A DNA stretch of 64,000 bases from Rossellomorea sp. AcN35-11 (GTDB taxonomy: Bacteria; Bacillota; Bacilli; Bacillales; Bacillaceae_B). Each line of letters starts with the position of its first letter. The stretch's first letter is position 1. The notes below the pieces were generated by a model. The model searched no databases and was not told the DNA's origin. It worked only from the letters and a program-made list of their open reading frames with translations. Positions 31,562 to 39,984 of this stretch are shown here, piece by piece. A program made the position numbers and the translations under genes. Location: assembly GCA_030388825.1 (NCBI GenBank), contig CP128835.1, positions 3,404,001 through 3,468,000 of the forward strand. Direction: 5' to 3'.

Positions 31562-32143
31562 CTACTCTTCATCCTTTGCAGATTTTTTAGAGCGATACAT
31601 TTCAAATTCACCAGTAAAAACGAGTTCTCCACCAACTAAGCTTTGAACTTCTACCATTGTTCGGTCCCTTTGATCTTTTGTATGTATCACTTTTGCCTTC
31701 GCAACAACCCGTTCCCCTTCCTTAACAGGGCGGGTGAAACGAATGGTGGACTTGGCTGTCAGAGCGAGATCATCATCAATGACGGCTACAGCCAGAGAGT
31801 TGGCCTGTGCAAACAAATGATGCCCCCTTGTTATACCATTCCTTACGAAAACATGCTCTCTTTTCACATCGAAAATGGAAATGGCACTATGATCTAATTC
31901 TATATCTATAATTTCCCCTATGACCTCTTCGATTGGCAGGGATTTCACTTCATCTTCAAACGATTTCTCCGCCACGAATTTAATTCGCTCACGCAGCTCC
32001 GGAATGGACAGCTCCATGCGGTCTAATCGAATGGTCTGTACACTGACTTTAAAACGTTCAGCTAATTCTTCATCTGTAATAAAAGGATTATCCTTTATCG
32101 TAACAGTCAGATTTCCCTGTCTTTCTTTTTTAGAAAGTCTCAA
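31562..32143 (-). CDS. fapR: Malonyl-CoA-responsive lipid regulator FapR
   Basis: FapR represses fatty-acid and phospholipid genes and is released by malonyl-CoA. The N-terminal helix-turn-helix ([20 protein letters not shown], then [14 protein letters not shown]) is followed by a hot-dog effector domain ([20 protein letters not shown]). Start choice: the TTG at 32141-32143 gives MRLSKKERQ as in other FapR proteins (193 residues); a GTG and a TTG 6-9 bp upstream are alternatives. Its own promoter carries a FapR operator, so it is autoregulated. Confidence 0.96.
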   Translation of the reverse strand: MRLSKKERQGNLTVTIKDNPFITDEELAERFKVSVQTIRLDRMELSIPELRERIKFVAEKSFEDEVKSLPIEEVIGEIIDIELDHSAISIFDVKREHVFVRNGITRGHHLFAQANSLAVAVIDDDLALTAKSTIRFTRPVKEGERVVAKAKVIHTKDQRDRTMVEVQSLVGGELVFTGEFEMYRSKKSAKDEE

Positions 32144-32160
32144 TATCAACACCGTCCAGT

Positions 32161-32179
32161 ATTAGTACTAGGTACTAAT
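32161..32179 (-). promoter_or_regulatory. FapR operator
   Basis: The minus strand reads ATTAGTACCTAGTACTAAT, a 19-nt near-perfect palindrome that equals the known FapR consensus. It covers the expected transcription start (about 32176) of fapR-plsX-fabD-fabG-acpP, as needed for repression by steric block. Confidence 0.9.
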
Positions 32180-32182
32180 AGT

Positions 32183-32211
32183 AGTATATAATCAAAAAAA
32201 GCAGATTGCAA
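32183..32211 (-). promoter_or_regulatory. fapR operon promoter
   Basis: Minus-strand TTGCAA (32206-32211) and TATACT (32183-32188) with 17-bp spacing. The -35 box lies inside the downstream arm of the recG terminator, and the FapR operator follows the -10 box. Confidence 0.7.
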
Positions 32212-32231
32212 GAAATAATCTTACAATCTGC
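32194..32231 (-). terminator. Terminator of recG
   Basis: Arms 32201-32208 and 32224-32231 (GCAGATTG / CAATCTGC) with a 15-nt loop, followed on the minus strand by seven T (32194-32200). It begins 5 bp after the recG stop and overlaps the fapR promoter. Confidence 0.77.
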
Positions 32232-32235
32232 CTTT

Positions 32236-34288
32236 CTAGTCAAGCTTCTCGCCCTCTAATATCCCTGAAGCCGACAGATACCTTCGCAGGGATTCATACT
32301 TAGAATCCTTCCAAAAATGATCGGAATTGATCAGGCTTGAGGCATCATCCCTCGCTACCTCAAGCGCACGATAGTCATGGACCATATCAGCGACTTTAAA
32401 TTCAGGAAGTCCACTCTGTTTTCTTCCAAAGAAATCCCCGGGACCCCTCAGTTCAAGATCTTTTTCACTGAGAACAAATCCATCGTTTGTTTCGGTCATG
32501 ATCTTCATCCGTTCTTTTCCAACTTCTGTTTTCGGTTCTGCGAGAAGGATGCAGTAGGATTGGTGCTCCCCCCTGCCGACTCTTCCTCTCAGCTGATGAA
32601 GCTGTGATAACCCAAAACGTTCAGCATCATAAATCAACATAAAAGTGGCGTTAGGGACATTCACTCCGACCTCTACCACCGTAGTGGATACAAGCACCTG
32701 CAGATGGTTTGCACTGAACTCCCTCATCACTTTATCCTTCTCTTCAGGATGAAGTCTCCCGTGCATCAAACCGACGTTGTACCTGCCTTCAAAATAGTGC
32801 AGCATCTGATTATAGACATCGATGGCATTCTGTACATCGAGCTTGTCCGACTCTTCTATCAATGGACAAATCACATATGCCTGTCTCCCCTGATCCAACT
32901 CCTTGTCCATGAAAGATAACACTCTCGAAAGCATATCCGCTTTTGCCCAATACGTTTCAATCGCTTTCCTTCCTGCCGGCATCTGATCGATGACACTTAC
33001 ATCCATCTCACCGAAAACCGTAATGGCAAGGGTTCTTGGAATTGGCGTTGCCGTCATGAATAACACATCAGGACTTTCCCCTTTTTCCCTGAGAACCCTC
33101 CTTTGATTCACTCCAAAACGATGCTGTTCATCGGTTACAACAAGTCCCAGTCGTTTAAATTGAACATCCTCCTGAATGAGTGCATGTGTCCCAATGAGAA
33201 TATCAATTTCCCCGTCCTTTAGCTTTTCTAATAATAATCTGCGTCTTTTTCCTTTTACCGAGCTTGTTAAAAGAGCCACAGATAGTCCGGCGGGTTCAAG
33301 TAACTCACTAAGTGAATTCGCATGCTGTTCTGCAAGAATTTCAGTCGGAACCATTAAAGCACCCTGAAAACCTGCCGTTACACTCGAATAAAGGGCAATG
33401 GCAGACACGACCGTTTTTCCGGATCCAACATCACCCTGTAAAAGTCGATTCATCCGATAGGGTGACTTCATATCTGCCGATATCTCATTCACTACTCTTT
33501 TCTGGGCATCCGTTAGAGGGAACGGCAAAGAGTCAATGAACGCTTTAACTTTTCCTAAATCATAATGCTGTTGCATACCTGAAGACTGTTCCCTTTCAAA
33601 TTTCCTTAAAGCTTGCATTTTAAGTTGGAACAGCAGGAATTCTTCATATACAAATCGTCTTCTCGCCTGCTTCATGTCTTCAGTAGAATCAGGAAAGTGA
33701 AGGTGATACAGCGCCTCTTTTCGGCTTGAGAGCTTATATTTTTCTATCAGATGATCAGGCAGATTCTCCGTTAGCAGATGACCGTAGTCCTGGAAGGCTT
33801 TCTTTATGAATTTCCTAAGGGTGTTATTTTTCATCGAACCCTTCAATGAGTAAACAGGTTCAAAGTCACCCTGTTTCCCGTGGGGGCCGGCCTGGAAATA
33901 CTGTACAGTGATAATCTGCCTGTTCCTGTCCCATTTCCCTGTCACCGTCACCGTATCGTGAAGGTTGATTTTTTTTCTTTAAATAAGGCTGATTAAAAAA
34001 TACAGCCTGCACCAGATTCCTTCCGACCAGTAATCGCAATGTCAAACGTGACTTTTTTCTCCCGTAATACATTAATGCAGGTTCAGAATGGACCTTTCCT
34101 TCGACGGTCACACGTTCATCATGGGCTACTTCTTCTAAATCCCGAAGCCTGTAATCCTCATACCGGTAAGGGAGGTACTCTAGTAAATCCAGAACAGTAT
34201 GAATTCCCATCGTATTTAGCTGCAGAGCTGTTTCTTCACCAATCCCCTTTATGTTCTGGATCGTCAATTCTTCATTATGAGTCTTCAC
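32236..34288 (-). CDS. recG: ATP-dependent DNA helicase RecG, frame broken by one extra base
   Basis: RecG reverses stalled replication forks and processes Holliday junctions. The break is eight T at 33969-33976 (plus strand); seven restore [20 protein letters not shown] and 683 residues (B. subtilis 682). The N-terminal wedge domain ([14 protein letters not shown]) precedes the helicase motifs [31 protein letters not shown] and [15 protein letters not shown]. The start is a GTG that overlaps the end of sdaAA by 14 nt and has no clear ribosome site, so translation is probably coupled. Confidence 0.94.
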
Positions 34289-35168
34289 GTTTGTTCAGGG
34301 AAACCCCAAAGATTTTTGCTTCAAGCTCTCTGCCGGTAGGTGTAGCAGCCAATCCACCTTGGGCTGTTTCACGAAGAGCCACAGGCATTGTTTGACCGAT
34401 TTTATACATGGCGTCGATCACTTCATCACACGGAATACGACTTGTTATACCCGCAAGTGCCATATCAGCTGCCACCATTGCGTTGGCAGCACCCATGGCA
34501 TTCCGTTTCACACAAGGTACCTCTACAAGTCCCGCTACGGGATCACAAACAAGGCCTAGCATATTTTTTAAGGTAATGGCCATTGCCTCTGCCGATTGAC
34601 TCGGGGTACCCCCGGCCATTTCTACGATGGCAGCAGCGGCCATCCCGCTCGCAGACCCTACCTCCGCCTGGCAGCCACCAGCTGCACCGGAGATGGAAGC
34701 GTTATTTGCGACAACAAATCCAAATGCACCCGAGGCAAATAAAAACCGGATCATTTCATCTTTAGTGGGATTAAGCTTATTTTTAACGGCAAATAATGTT
34801 CCAGGAACTACCCCTGCAGAACCTGCAGTCGGGGTAGCACAAATCGTCCCCATGGCAGCATTCACTTCATTAGTCGCAACAGCTTTACTGACTGCGTCAA
34901 GAATCGTGTCGCCAGATAGTGAGCGGCCCTTCTCGATATACTTTTGTAATAATACAGCATCTCCGCCTGTTAAGCCTGAATGCGATTTCACACCTTCGAG
35001 CCCTCTTGCCACAGCCTGCTCCATTACTTCGAGATTTCTCTCCATCATACTGTATACTTCTTCAAATGTTCTCCCAGTAAACTCGATTTCCTGTTCGATC
35101 ATAATGTCAGAAATTTTCTTGTTCTGACTCTCTGCAAGTTCAACTAACTCTGCTACATTTCGAAACAT
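34275..35168 (-). CDS. sdaAA: L-serine dehydratase, alpha subunit
   Basis: The alpha subunit carries the catalytic 4Fe-4S cluster that deaminates serine to pyruvate. The 297 residues contain conserved cysteines in MGTICATPTAGSAGVVPG, GAAGGCQAEVGSASGMAA and MLGLVCDPVAGLVEVPC. It lies 49 bp after sdaAB and overlaps the start of recG. Confidence 0.96.
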   Translation of the reverse strand: MFRNVAELVELAESQNKKISDIMIEQEIEFTGRTFEEVYSMMERNLEVMEQAVARGLEGVKSHSGLTGGDAVLLQKYIEKGRSLSGDTILDAVSKAVATNEVNAAMGTICATPTAGSAGVVPGTLFAVKNKLNPTKDEMIRFLFASGAFGFVVANNASISGAAGGCQAEVGSASGMAAAAIVEMAGGTPSQSAEAMAITLKNMLGLVCDPVAGLVEVPCVKRNAMGAANAMVAADMALAGITSRIPCDEVIDAMYKIGQTMPVALRETAQGGLAATPTGRELEAKIFGVSLNKREDS

Positions 35169-35217
35169 AAATATGACCTCCTCGCCTGAATGTAAACGCT
35201 ATCATTATAGTAATTGT

Positions 35218-35880
35218 TTAATCGGATATCCGTGTAACTTGAGTAATGTTGGGAAGCGAGGTCAATTCATTGATGACTGCTTCGTCAATCGGCTGATCCA
35301 CTTCAATGGTCATCAAGGCCATCTGACCTTTCTCCTTACGTGAAACATCCATATGTCCGATGTTCAATTGGTGTTTGGCAATGACATTGGATACAGAGGC
35401 AATCGCTCCAAATCTGTCATCATGAACGACAAGGATCGCTGGATGATGTCCTGACAGTTTAAGCTCAAAGCCGTTAAGCTCGATGATTTCAACCTTTCCT
35501 CCACCGATGGATATCCCTACCAATTCAATTTCACCTTTTTCATCACCCATGCGGATCCTAGCCGTATTGGGATGATCTGTGATTGCATCTTCTTCCAGAA
35601 ACTTGATCTTTATCCCTTTTTGCCTGGCTACTTTAATCGATTCGATGATCCGTTCATCATATGTATCATAATCAAGGATCCCCCCCACAATGGCTACGTC
35701 CGTCCCATGTCCCTTATATGTTTTCGCAAATGAACCATAAAACGATATCGTTGCCCATTTCGGCTCCCGGCGAAACAGATTCCTTGCCACCCTTCCTATC
35801 CTCGCAGCACCGGCTGTATGAGAACTCGACGGACCGATCATAACGGGACCGATAATATCAAATACGCTTTTGTATTTCAT
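35218..35880 (-). CDS. sdaAB: L-serine dehydratase, beta subunit
   Basis: The beta subunit completes the iron-sulfur serine dehydratase. The ATG at 35878-35880 follows AGGGGGA and gives 220 residues, as in B. subtilis. Motifs are FDIIGPVMIGPSSSHTAGA and GHGTDVAIVGG; the last 75 residues form an ACT domain (ILVVHDDRFGAIASVSNVIA), which may sense an amino acid. Confidence 0.96.
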   Translation of the reverse strand: MKYKSVFDIIGPVMIGPSSSHTAGAARIGRVARNLFRREPKWATISFYGSFAKTYKGHGTDVAIVGGILDYDTYDERIIESIKVARQKGIKIKFLEEDAITDHPNTARIRMGDEKGEIELVGISIGGGKVEIIELNGFELKLSGHHPAILVVHDDRFGAIASVSNVIAKHQLNIGHMDVSRKEKGQMALMTIEVDQPIDEAVINELTSLPNITQVTRISD

Positions 35881-35932
35881 GGCTATTCCCCCTATCTTAA
35901 CATCCAATCTATATGATCATTCTAACATAATT

Positions 35933-35970
35933 GAAGGGGACACACTCCAATTAGAGCTGTCCCCCCCTTC
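35933..35970 (-). terminator. Possible terminator of yloV
   Basis: Arms GAAGGGGACA and TGTCCCC...CTTC with an inner CTC/GAG stem lie 9 bp after the yloV stop. No clear T run follows on the minus strand, so efficiency is doubtful. It belongs to the GGGGACA/TGTCCCC hairpin group. Confidence 0.42.
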
Positions 35971-35979
35971 CTTTAACCC

Positions 35980-37642
35980 TTATTCAACTGAGAATATATA
36001 GGAGTAAAGTGGTTGTTTACCATTATGAACTTCCACTTCTACCTCTTCATAATGCTCTTCTACATACTCTTTCAAAGAATGGACATCCTCATCTGTTACA
36101 TCCTCACCATAAAGGATGGTCAGGATTTCGGAGTCTTCATCCAGCATTTTCTCAAGTAAGCTCTGTGCTGATTTCTGACGGTCATGGTCAGAAACGACAA
36201 TCTTACCTTCTTCGATTCCCATGAAGTCATCTTTCGCTATGGCAACACCATCAATATTCGTATCTCTGACGGCAAAGGTGATTTGACCCGTTTTAACCTG
36301 TTTGGATGCTTCAGTCATGAACCTCTTGTTGTCTTCAACCGATGCAGATGGATTAAATGCAAGTAATGCAGCCATACCCTGAGGAACAGTCTTCGTCGGA
36401 ACGACCGCCACATCCATTTCAAGAACTTCAGCTGCCTGTTCAGCAGCCATGATGATATTCTTGTTATTAGGCATGATGATGACTTTCTTGGCATTCACTT
36501 CCTCAACCGCTTTCACGATATCCTCTGTACTAGGATTCATCGTTTGTCCGCCTTCGATTACCGAAGTGGCGCCTATGCTCCTGAATAACTCGGCAATTCC
36601 TTCACCCATTGCTACTGTGACTATGGCAAAGTCCACTTCCTTCGGAGGAGCTGCTTCTGCTCTCACCGGCTTCGAATCACCGACGATGCTGCTGTGCTGT
36701 TGTCTCATGTTCTCAATTTTGATATTAATGAGACTTCCGTATTGATGACCATACGTCAACACATCACCTGGCTGTTCAGAATGGATATGTACTTTAGCTA
36801 ATTCATCATCGCTTATGACTAGCAGAGAATCGCCGAATCGGCTTAAATCCTGACGGAAGTCTTCTTCGACAAATGATTGTTTGTCTTCCTCAAATCTGAC
36901 CATAAATTCTGTACAATAGCCAAATTCAATATCTTCCGTGCTCATGAAATCCTGAGCTGTCTTATGATGCTCTGCACTGACAAGATCATTCATGGAAGGT
37001 AAGGAAGCTTGGTTTGAAACTTTCTCCCCTTTAAGTTCTGCTAAAAACCCTTCATATACGAAAAGCAGGCCTTGACCACCACTGTCGACTACTCCAACTT
37101 CCTTTAGGACAGGAAGTAAATCAGGTGTACGATTTAAAGAAGCTTGTGCCTCATCCACGATTGCCTGCATCAGCTTAACGAAATCACTTTCAGTTTCCGC
37201 AACAGAAACACCTTTTTTTCGCAGCATCTTTCGCAACCGTTAGAATCGTTCCTTCAACAGGTTTCATAACCGCTTTATAAGCAGTATCCACTCCTGTTTG
37301 CAGCGCATTGGCAAATTCTACACTTGATAAGGATTCTTTCCCTTCAATCGCTTTACCAAAGCCTCTGAACAATTGGGATAAGATAACACCTGAGTTACCT
37401 CTTGCTCCCATCAATAAGCCTTTTGATAGAGCAGCAGCCACATTTCCAATATGACCTTGAATATGGTTTTGAACTTCCTTTGCACCGGAAGTCATGGATA
37501 AATTCATATTTGTTCCAGTATCACCATCAGGAACAGGAAAAACGTTCAGAGCGTCAACCAGCTGCGCGTTAGCAGATAATTGGGTGGCACCTTGAATCAC
37601 CATTTCAGCAAAACGTTTTCCTTCCAAAGATGTAATCGACAC
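35980..37642 (-). CDS. fakA: FakA-type fatty acid kinase ATP-binding subunit YloV, frame broken by one extra base
   Basis: The protein phosphorylates exogenous fatty acids bound to FakB (DegV-like) partners. The N-terminal DhaL domain ([33 protein letters not shown]) is separated from the rest by a break in seven T at 37213-37219 (plus strand); six restore [19 protein letters not shown] and 553 residues, the B. subtilis YloV length. The C-terminal half has the DAK1-like fold ([20 protein letters not shown]). The start is GTG, after GAGGAGG. It follows yloU. Confidence 0.92.
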
Positions 37643-37657
37643 GAATCTTCCTCCTCA

Positions 37658-38021
37658 CTACGGGTTCGTGACACGAACCCCCCTGCACAAAAATATTTAC
37701 TGAATCTACCGCCAAGCCGACGGTCTTATCAAGAGTATATTTAACCTTGGATTGTACATTATGGGCAATTTCAGAAATTTTTGTACCATAACTCACAATA
37801 ATATACATATCAATATGTACTTCCTCTTCATCTTGACGAACAATCACTCCGCGAGTGAAATTTTCTTTACGTAAGATATCTGTGAAACCGTCTTTAATTT
37901 GGTTTTTTGAAGCCATTCCAACAATTCCGTAGCAATCCACCGCTGCACCTCCAGCAATCATTGCAATGACATCATTCGTAATATCAATTTGTCCGTACTG
38001 CGTTTTTAATTCGATGGACAT
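37658..38021 (-). CDS. yloU: Asp23/Gls24-family protein YloU, frame broken near its 3' end
   Basis: Asp23/Gls24 proteins are linked to the membrane and envelope stress; the exact role here is unknown. The ATG at 38019-38021 follows AAAGGGGG. Six C at 37678-37683 (plus strand) should be five, so that the protein ends NIFVQGVRVTNP with 120 residues, as in B. subtilis. As sequenced, the frame runs on into yloV. Family core: GAAVDCYGIVGMASKNQIKD and VSYGTKISEIAHNVQSKVKY. It forms a unit with yloV. Confidence 0.9.
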
Positions 38022-38257
38022 GGAATGTTTTCCCCCTTTAATTACATGCTTGGCTAAAAACATTTTACTATAAGTATCATGTTTTTGAAAGCTAAACTAT
38101 TATCTCTGCGTGATTTGTTGGTCATCTCCTCTATTTTTCACATAATCCGCATAGATTAGTCATTTAATGTTCAAAGTGATAAATGACAAAGAAAATAGAC
38201 GTTTTCATCCAAATTGATCCTATTCTTTTGTCCTCCCGCAGAGGATAGAAAAGAAAA

Positions 38258-38282
38258 AAGACGCCCAACAACCGGACGTCTT
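38258..38282 (-). terminator. Terminator of rpmB
   Basis: Arms AAGACG(T)CC and GG(G)CGTCTT around a short loop, with TTTTTTC on the minus strand. It lies 13 bp after the rpmB stop and before yloU. Confidence 0.72.
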
Positions 38283-38295
38283 CTCATTTTAAGTA

Positions 38296-38484
38296 TTATA
38301 CGCGTTCTACTTTACCAGATTTCAACGCTCTTGCAGAAACCCATACTTTCTTAGGCTTTCCGTCTACAAGAATTCGAACTTTTTGCAGGTTTGCACCCCA
38401 AGTACGCTTGTTCGCATTCATTGCGTGAGAGCGAGCGTTACCTGAGCTTGCTTTACGGCCTGTTACTACGCATTGTTTTGCCAT
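38296..38484 (-). CDS. rpmB: 50S ribosomal protein L28
   Basis: The ATG at 38482-38484 follows GAGGAGG and gives 62 residues, the usual size. The sequence ([49 protein letters not shown]) matches Bacillus L28. It stands between a promoter candidate at 38547-38575 and its terminator, so it is probably a single-gene transcript. Confidence 0.98.
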   Translation of the reverse strand: MAKQCVVTGRKASSGNARSHAMNANKRTWGANLQKVRILVDGKPKKVWVSARALKSGKVERV

Positions 38485-38546
38485 AATATATTCCCTCCTC
38501 ACTAACAAGAAGCTGAAGTTAATTTCAGTTCCACATTTCGCTTATT

Positions 38547-38575
38547 ATCATAAAGATACTTTAATAATTTATCAC
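38547..38575 (-). promoter_or_regulatory. Candidate rpmB promoter
   Basis: Minus-strand GTGATA (38570-38575) and TATGAT (38547-38552) with 17-bp spacing, about 60 bp before rpmB. The -35 match is four of six. The first hairpin repeat begins only 60 bp further upstream. Confidence 0.33.
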
Positions 38576-38635
38576 ACAACTTTCTATAATGCAATACTAC
38601 AATTAAAACCTTTCAAGAAAAAATACTTTACACAT

Positions 38636-38758
38636 AGAAAAGCGGAGGCGGCTTGGTCAGAGGCGACAGGCATAAGGCGAGTAACCCGGAAAGGCGTTCT
38701 TTGCCTTTTTGGGTTACTCGCCTTATGACCCCGAGCCTCTAGCCGCCGGAGCTGGACA
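38636..38758 (+). repeat. Hairpin repeat family A, copy 1 (complete)
   Basis: A 123-bp element beginning AGAAAAGCGG and ending GAGCTGGACA. It folds as nested stems: GGCGGCT (38647-38653) with AGCCGCC (38741-38747), AGAGGC (38659-38664) with GCCTCT (38735-38740), and a long perfect inner stem from CATAAGG to CCTTATG with a small AAAGGC/GCCTTT hairpin at the tip. It lies in the 600-bp space between rpmB and spoVM. Confidence 0.88.
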
Positions 38759-38761
38759 AAT

Positions 38762-38884
38762 AGAAAAGCGGAAGGGGCTCGCCCTGAGGCGACAAGCATA
38801 AGTGGAGTAACCCGGAAAGGCGCTCTTTGCCTTTTTGGGTTGCTCTGCTGATGACCTCGAGCCTCAAGCCCCTGGAGCTGGACA
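38762..38884 (+). repeat. Hairpin repeat family A, copy 2 (complete, diverged)
   Basis: A second 123-bp copy, 126 bp from the first. It differs from copy 1 at many stem positions, but pairing is kept: GGGGCT with AGCCCC, TGAGGC with GCCTCA, and an inner stem GTGGAGTAACCC with GGGTTGCTCTGC that needs G-U pairs. The unpaired flanks AGAAAAGCGGA and GAGCTGGACA are conserved. Confidence 0.88.
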
Positions 38885-38887
38885 CAC

Positions 38888-38980
38888 AGAAAAGCGGAGG
38901 CGGCTTGGTCAGAGGCGACAGGCATAAGGCGAGTAACCCGGAAAGGCGTTCTTTGCCTTTTTGGGTTACTCGCCTTATGC
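38888..38980 (+). repeat. Hairpin repeat family A, copy 3 (3' end lost)
   Basis: It is identical to copy 1 through the inner stem and then diverges after CCTTATG, so the right outer arms and the GAGCTGGACA end are missing. The remaining spacer to the spoVM terminator (38981-39043) shows no gene. Near identity of copies 1 and 3, with a diverged copy 2 between them, suggests recent duplication or conversion. Confidence 0.85.
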
Positions 38981-39043
38981 CCTCCCAATCAAAGACCCGG
39001 TTAGCGATTTTGCACACTTTTCAATTCAGTGCACCACATAAAC

Positions 39044-39069
39044 AAAAAAAGAGATGGCCCGAAGCCACC
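39044..39069 (-). terminator. Terminator of spoVM
   Basis: A short stem (GGTGGC with GCCATC, one G-U pair, TTCGG loop) is followed on the minus strand by CTC and seven T. It lies 14 bp after the spoVM stop and before the repeat array. Confidence 0.65.
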
Positions 39070-39082
39070 CCCAGCTATTCAA

Positions 39083-39163
39083 TTATTCTTTCTTGAATGT
39101 TCCTAACATCGCCCTCACAAGTCCACCAAGGAATTTTGGTAATTTAATTGTATAAAAACGCAT
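39083..39163 (-). CDS. spoVM: Stage V sporulation peptide SpoVM
   Basis: SpoVM is a 26-residue amphipathic helix that binds the convex forespore membrane and anchors the spore coat protein SpoIVA. The sequence here is MRFYTIKLPKFLGG followed by LVRAMLGTFKKE, nearly identical to B. subtilis SpoVM, including the Pro at position 9 that is needed for curvature sensing. The ATG follows GGGAGGG at 8 nt. The gene is too short for usual gene finders. It lies 113 bp after thiN and is expected to be under sigma-E; I could not define its promoter. Confidence 0.96.
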   Translation of the reverse strand: MRFYTIKLPKFLGGLVRAMLGTFKKE

Positions 39164-39276
39164 TTTTAGTCCCTCCCTACGATCTAAAGAACGTAATGTT
39201 TCACTTGACATCTTTTCAGTCTATTCAAGCAGTTTCAGTTAAGTACATCTTCTTTTCTGCCTGATCATGTGAAGCT

Positions 39277-39924
39277 TCAATCACTGCTTCTTATGACCAT
39301 TAATATGCCGTTTGAAAAGGAAAGAGTACCAGATGATTGTATAAGTTCATTACTAATACATAGTGTGGAACCTCTTAAAATATTCCGTTTTTTTAATGGA
39401 TATTTAAAGCCGGTAAGGGTGATTCCTTCGACAATATCGGTGATGGGCACGAAAGAAATATAGGGTAGATCCTCTACGTTCAAAACCGTATGAGCTCCTG
39501 GCCCGACAAGATATAATTGATTTTGGACGTCGATTATTTCTACCTGTATATCCGTTGTTAGCAAGCCTGGCTTCATGAGTAATTGAAGGTTACCCATGAA
39601 GTGATCCAGCCTTCCACCCGTTGCACCGAAAATGTTAATTTTTTCAGGATTCTGCTCAATGGCCCAGTTGAGGGCAAGTTCAAGATCTGTTTCGTCCTTC
39701 TCCGGCTGATAGCGATTGACTTTTTGGACCTGACTTTGAATGAACTTCCATTCTTCTTCATTTACAGAATCGAAATCACCAAACGCAGCATGGGGCTTCA
39801 TTCCTTGTTGCAATATGGTATATACTCCCCTATCCACACCTATCCACTTCACTTCTCCGCTATTGTATGTTTTCAAATAGGGGATATACCTTTCAGGACC
39901 ACCGGCCACAAGATTCAATTCCAC
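39277..39924 (-). CDS. thiN: Thiamine pyrophosphokinase ThiN
   Basis: ThiN converts thiamine to thiamine diphosphate. I choose the GTG at 39922-39924 (MELNLVAGGPERY), 6 nt after GGAGTG, giving 215 residues (B. subtilis 214); a GTG 9 bp upstream is the alternative. Motifs: GVDRGVYTILQQG, AFGDFDSVNEEE, YQPEKDETDLELAL and GATGGRLDHFMGN. It lies between rpe and spoVM. Confidence 0.95.
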   Translation of the reverse strand: MELNLVAGGPERYIPYLKTYNSGEVKWIGVDRGVYTILQQGMKPHAAFGDFDSVNEEEWKFIQSQVQKVNRYQPEKDETDLELALNWAIEQNPEKINIFGATGGRLDHFMGNLQLLMKPGLLTTDIQVEIIDVQNQLYLVGPGAHTVLNVEDLPYISFVPITDIVEGITLTGFKYPLKKRNILRGSTLCISNELIQSSGTLSFSNGILMVIRSSD

Positions 39925-39984
39925 TTTTTTCACTCCATTCCTATAAAAATAAGCTGACCCTCCTGGATCAGCACTGGTTCACTC

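Noticed and set aside
38636-38980. CRISPR array
   Set aside because: Only three units of 123 bp at a 126-bp period, with no short repeats or unique spacers and no cas genes nearby.
38584-38988. Open frame of 134 codons and other frames across the repeat array
   Set aside because: The frames simply translate the tandem hairpin repeats (NPKRQR-like motifs recurring every 42 codons) and have no ribosome site or homologous protein I know.
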